Assembly: GCF_003003055.1 (NCBI RefSeq)
Contig: NZ_PVTV01000015.1
Location: 62,001-126,000, forward strand
Length of the DNA: 64,000 bases
Direction: 5' to 3'
Origin: Jezberella montanilacus
GTDB taxonomy: Bacteria; Pseudomonadota; Gammaproteobacteria; Burkholderiales; Burkholderiaceae_B
Shown here piece by piece: positions 62,484-64,000 of this stretch (position 1 is the stretch's first letter; each line of letters begins with the position of its first letter). The translations under genes and the position numbers were made by a program. Below the pieces are notes generated by a model that worked only from the letters and a program-made list of their open reading frames with translations, had not been told where the DNA came from and did no database searches.

Positions 62484-63278
62484 TCATTTGGTGGCGGCAA
62501 TTAAACCGCCATCGACCACGATATCCTGAGCAGTCACGTAGCGGCTCTCGTCGCTCGCCAAGAACAGGACCGCGTTAGCCACGTCCCAGGCGTCCCCCAT
62601 GTGACCTGCGGGCACTTGATTATGACGATGCTCGACGAAAGCCTCAAACTGCCCACCCGCGTACTTATCAGCGAGACGCTTAACCAAAGGGGTAAAAACC
62701 AGACCGGGGACGACGCAGTTCAACCGTATCCCCTTGTTGGCATATAAAACAGCTGTGGTCTTGGTGAGCTGCATCAAAGCCGCTTTGGCTGCTGCGTAGG
62801 CTACCTGAGGTTTGCCAACGTATCGCAATCCAGCCACGGAAGAGATGCTAATGACGGAGCCGCTTCCTTGTTTTTCCATGATCGGCAAGACCGACTTCAT
62901 CGTCAGAAAAGCAGTTTTGACGTTTAAATCCATTTGCCCATCCCAGGTTGCTTCGCTCATTTCAACAGGACCACCCGGTTCTGACTGACCCACGTTGTTG
63001 ACCAGAATATCGATACGACCGTACTGATCTAAACACGCTTGCACCATCTTATTGACGTCGTCTGCGCTGGTTACGTCTGCCGTCATGACTACTGCTCTAC
63101 CACCTTCGTTGTCGATGAGCTGCTTGGTGACTTCGGCTGCACCCAAGTCTCGGTCCACACCAAAGATCGAGGCACCTTGTCGAGCCAGCAAAACGGTAAT
63201 CGCTTTGCCGTTGCCCCAGCCTTCACCGCGGGTACCGCAACCAGTGACCAAGGCCACTTTGCCCTCTAATCTAAACAT
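62484..63278 (-). CDS. Short-chain dehydrogenase/reductase (SDR)
   Basis: A 264-residue NAD(P)-dependent SDR. The ATG at 63278 has GGGAG upstream and gives MFRLEGKVALVTG; the open frame continues to 63332. The coenzyme loop is longer than usual (TGCGTRGEGWGNGKAI). The catalytic serine is in ISISSVAG (about 146-147), with Tyr161 and Lys165 in AYAAAK. The NNVGQSEPGG region replaces the usual NNAG. It is divergent from an MFS gene and convergent with the Bug receptor. Substrate unknown. Confidence 0.9.
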   Translation of the reverse strand: MFRLEGKVALVTGCGTRGEGWGNGKAITVLLARQGASIFGVDRDLGAAEVTKQLIDNEGGRAVVMTADVTSADDVNKMVQACLDQYGRIDILVNNVGQSEPGGPVEMSEATWDGQMDLNVKTAFLTMKSVLPIMEKQGSGSVISISSVAGLRYVGKPQVAYAAAKAALMQLTKTTAVLYANKGIRLNCVVPGLVFTPLVKRLADKYAGGQFEAFVEHRHNQVPAGHMGDAWDVANAVLFLASDESRYVTAQDIVVDGGLIAATK

Positions 63279-63412
63279 GACGTCTCCCTTTGAGCGATGA
63301 AGCATTTTTTTATTTCGTCCATCATAAATCAAGGCTGACCTTACCCGTTAGTGCGACAAGCAGGTAATATCGACTCGATTTACCTCAAAAAATTAAAAAA
63401 AATGGCTTGTTC

Positions 63413-64000
63413 ATGACGACAAAACCTAAGCTGTTCAATAAAAACCTCGTGATGATGATCATCTGTCAAGGATTATTTCTAACGAACAACGTGACCTTCG
63501 CCGCTATTAACGGCCTGGTTGGCTTCTCGCTGACCCCTATTCCCTGGCTGGCCACGCTGCCGCTGATGGGCTATGTCGTGGGTGGCGCGCTGTCCACCAG
63601 TCTCGTGGCCAAAACTCAACGTCGATACGGGCGAAAAAAATCATTTCAATTCGGGATTATTGTTGCTGTCTTGTCTGCTTTATTGTGTGCTTTAGCCGTT
63701 AGTTTGCACAGCTTTGCACTCCTGATTACAGGCACTGTTGTTGCCGGCTATTACAACGCAAACGGTCAAATTTATCGCTTCGCGGCGCCTGAGCTGACTC
63801 ATCCCAGCATGCGAGAAAAAGCGGTTTCATGGGTATTAGCGGGCGGCTTGATAGGGGGTGTGTTCGGCCCAGGCATGACCATCCTCACAAAGGACGCACT
63901 AAGCGTGCCCTTTATGGGCCCCTACTTAGCGCTATCAGTAATCGGCGTGGTGGCTTATTTGCTGATGCATCAGATTCACTTCCCGGACGACTCAAGAACA
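63413..64000 (+). CDS. MFS transporter (N-terminal part; cut by right window edge)
   Basis: From an ATG at 63413 the frame stays open for 196 codons to the last base of the window without a stop. It shows about six hydrophobic segments; the motif-A-like loop is TQRRYGRKKSFQ, and GYYNANGQIYRFAAPEL is a membrane-adjacent conserved stretch typical of certain MFS exporters. The start is divergent from the SDR gene, with 134 bases between them. The C-terminal half lies outside the window, so the family cannot be refined. Confidence 0.8.
   Translation, partial: MTTKPKLFNKNLVMMIICQGLFLTNNVTFAAINGLVGFSLTPIPWLATLPLMGYVVGGALSTSLVAKTQRRYGRKKSFQFGIIVAVLSALLCALAVSLHSFALLITGTVVAGYYNANGQIYRFAAPELTHPSMREKAVSWVLAGGLIGGVFGPGMTILTKDALSVPFMGPYLALSVIGVVAYLLMHQIHFPDDSRT

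Overview
The window looks like chromosomal DNA of a betaproteobacterium, order Burkholderiales and most likely an Alcaligenaceae-type organism, with about half G+C by eye. The grounds are the rimP-nusA order next to rluB and scpB, a [4Fe-4S] APS-reductase sulfate assimilation set with a DUF934 gene, three orphan Bug-type (TctC-like) periplasmic receptors, and many small CoA, hydrolase and dehydrogenase modules. The placement is inference from gene content. No insertion sequence, phage, CRISPR array, integrase or rRNA was seen.

Layout. 1-4.7 kb is housekeeping: partial nusA, rimP behind an apparent terminator/attenuator leader, rluB with a long basic tail, scpB and, divergently, an initiator tRNA with its own promoter and terminator. 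4.9-9.8 kb holds a P-loop-less CobW-like protein, an enoyl-CoA hydratase, a nitroreductase, two convergent TerC-family membrane genes whose 3' ends overlap, and dinB. 9.9-15.9 kb is sulfate assimilation in two convergent operons: cysI-cobA-DUF934 forward and cysH-cysD-cysN reverse, giving sulfate to APS to sulfite to sulfide without PAPS. 16.1-20.2 kb is a tripartite EmrAB-type efflux system with its own outer-membrane lipoprotein.

20.3-47.7 kb is an accessory catabolic region. It includes a CMD/SMP-30/MFS cassette; a reverse operon of flavin reductase, BenE carrier, Bug receptor, class III CoA transferase, PQQ-type dehydrogenase and dihaem cytochrome c; a divergent forward operon for a three-subunit molybdenum hydroxylase followed by a MoaD/ThiS-like protein ending in Gly-Gly; a nearly identical tandem pair of small coiled-coil membrane genes; a 3-hydroxyisobutyrate-dehydrogenase-like gene with an amidohydrolase; a cupin with a secreted alpha/beta hydrolase; a lipase, an HDAC-type amidohydrolase and an EamA exporter; and a divergent leuCD pair with an old-yellow-enzyme gene and a DUF1330 gene.

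47.8-64 kb holds two envelope glycosyltransferases, an MFS gene next to a sulfatase, a formimidoylglutamase-like hydrolase with an amino-acid ABC receptor and permease but no ATPase, an LpxL-type acyltransferase, a complete ugpBAEC glycerol-3-phosphate importer with a Pho-box-like upstream region, an unrecognised gene, a third Bug receptor, an SDR dehydrogenase and the first 196 codons of an MFS transporter running off the right edge.

No single wholly new system is evident. The least explained items are the tandem coiled-coil membrane genes, the P-loop-less CobW-like protein, the MoaD-like gene after the molybdenum hydroxylase, the leuCD-OYE-DUF1330 cluster and several unassigned operator-like inverted repeats.
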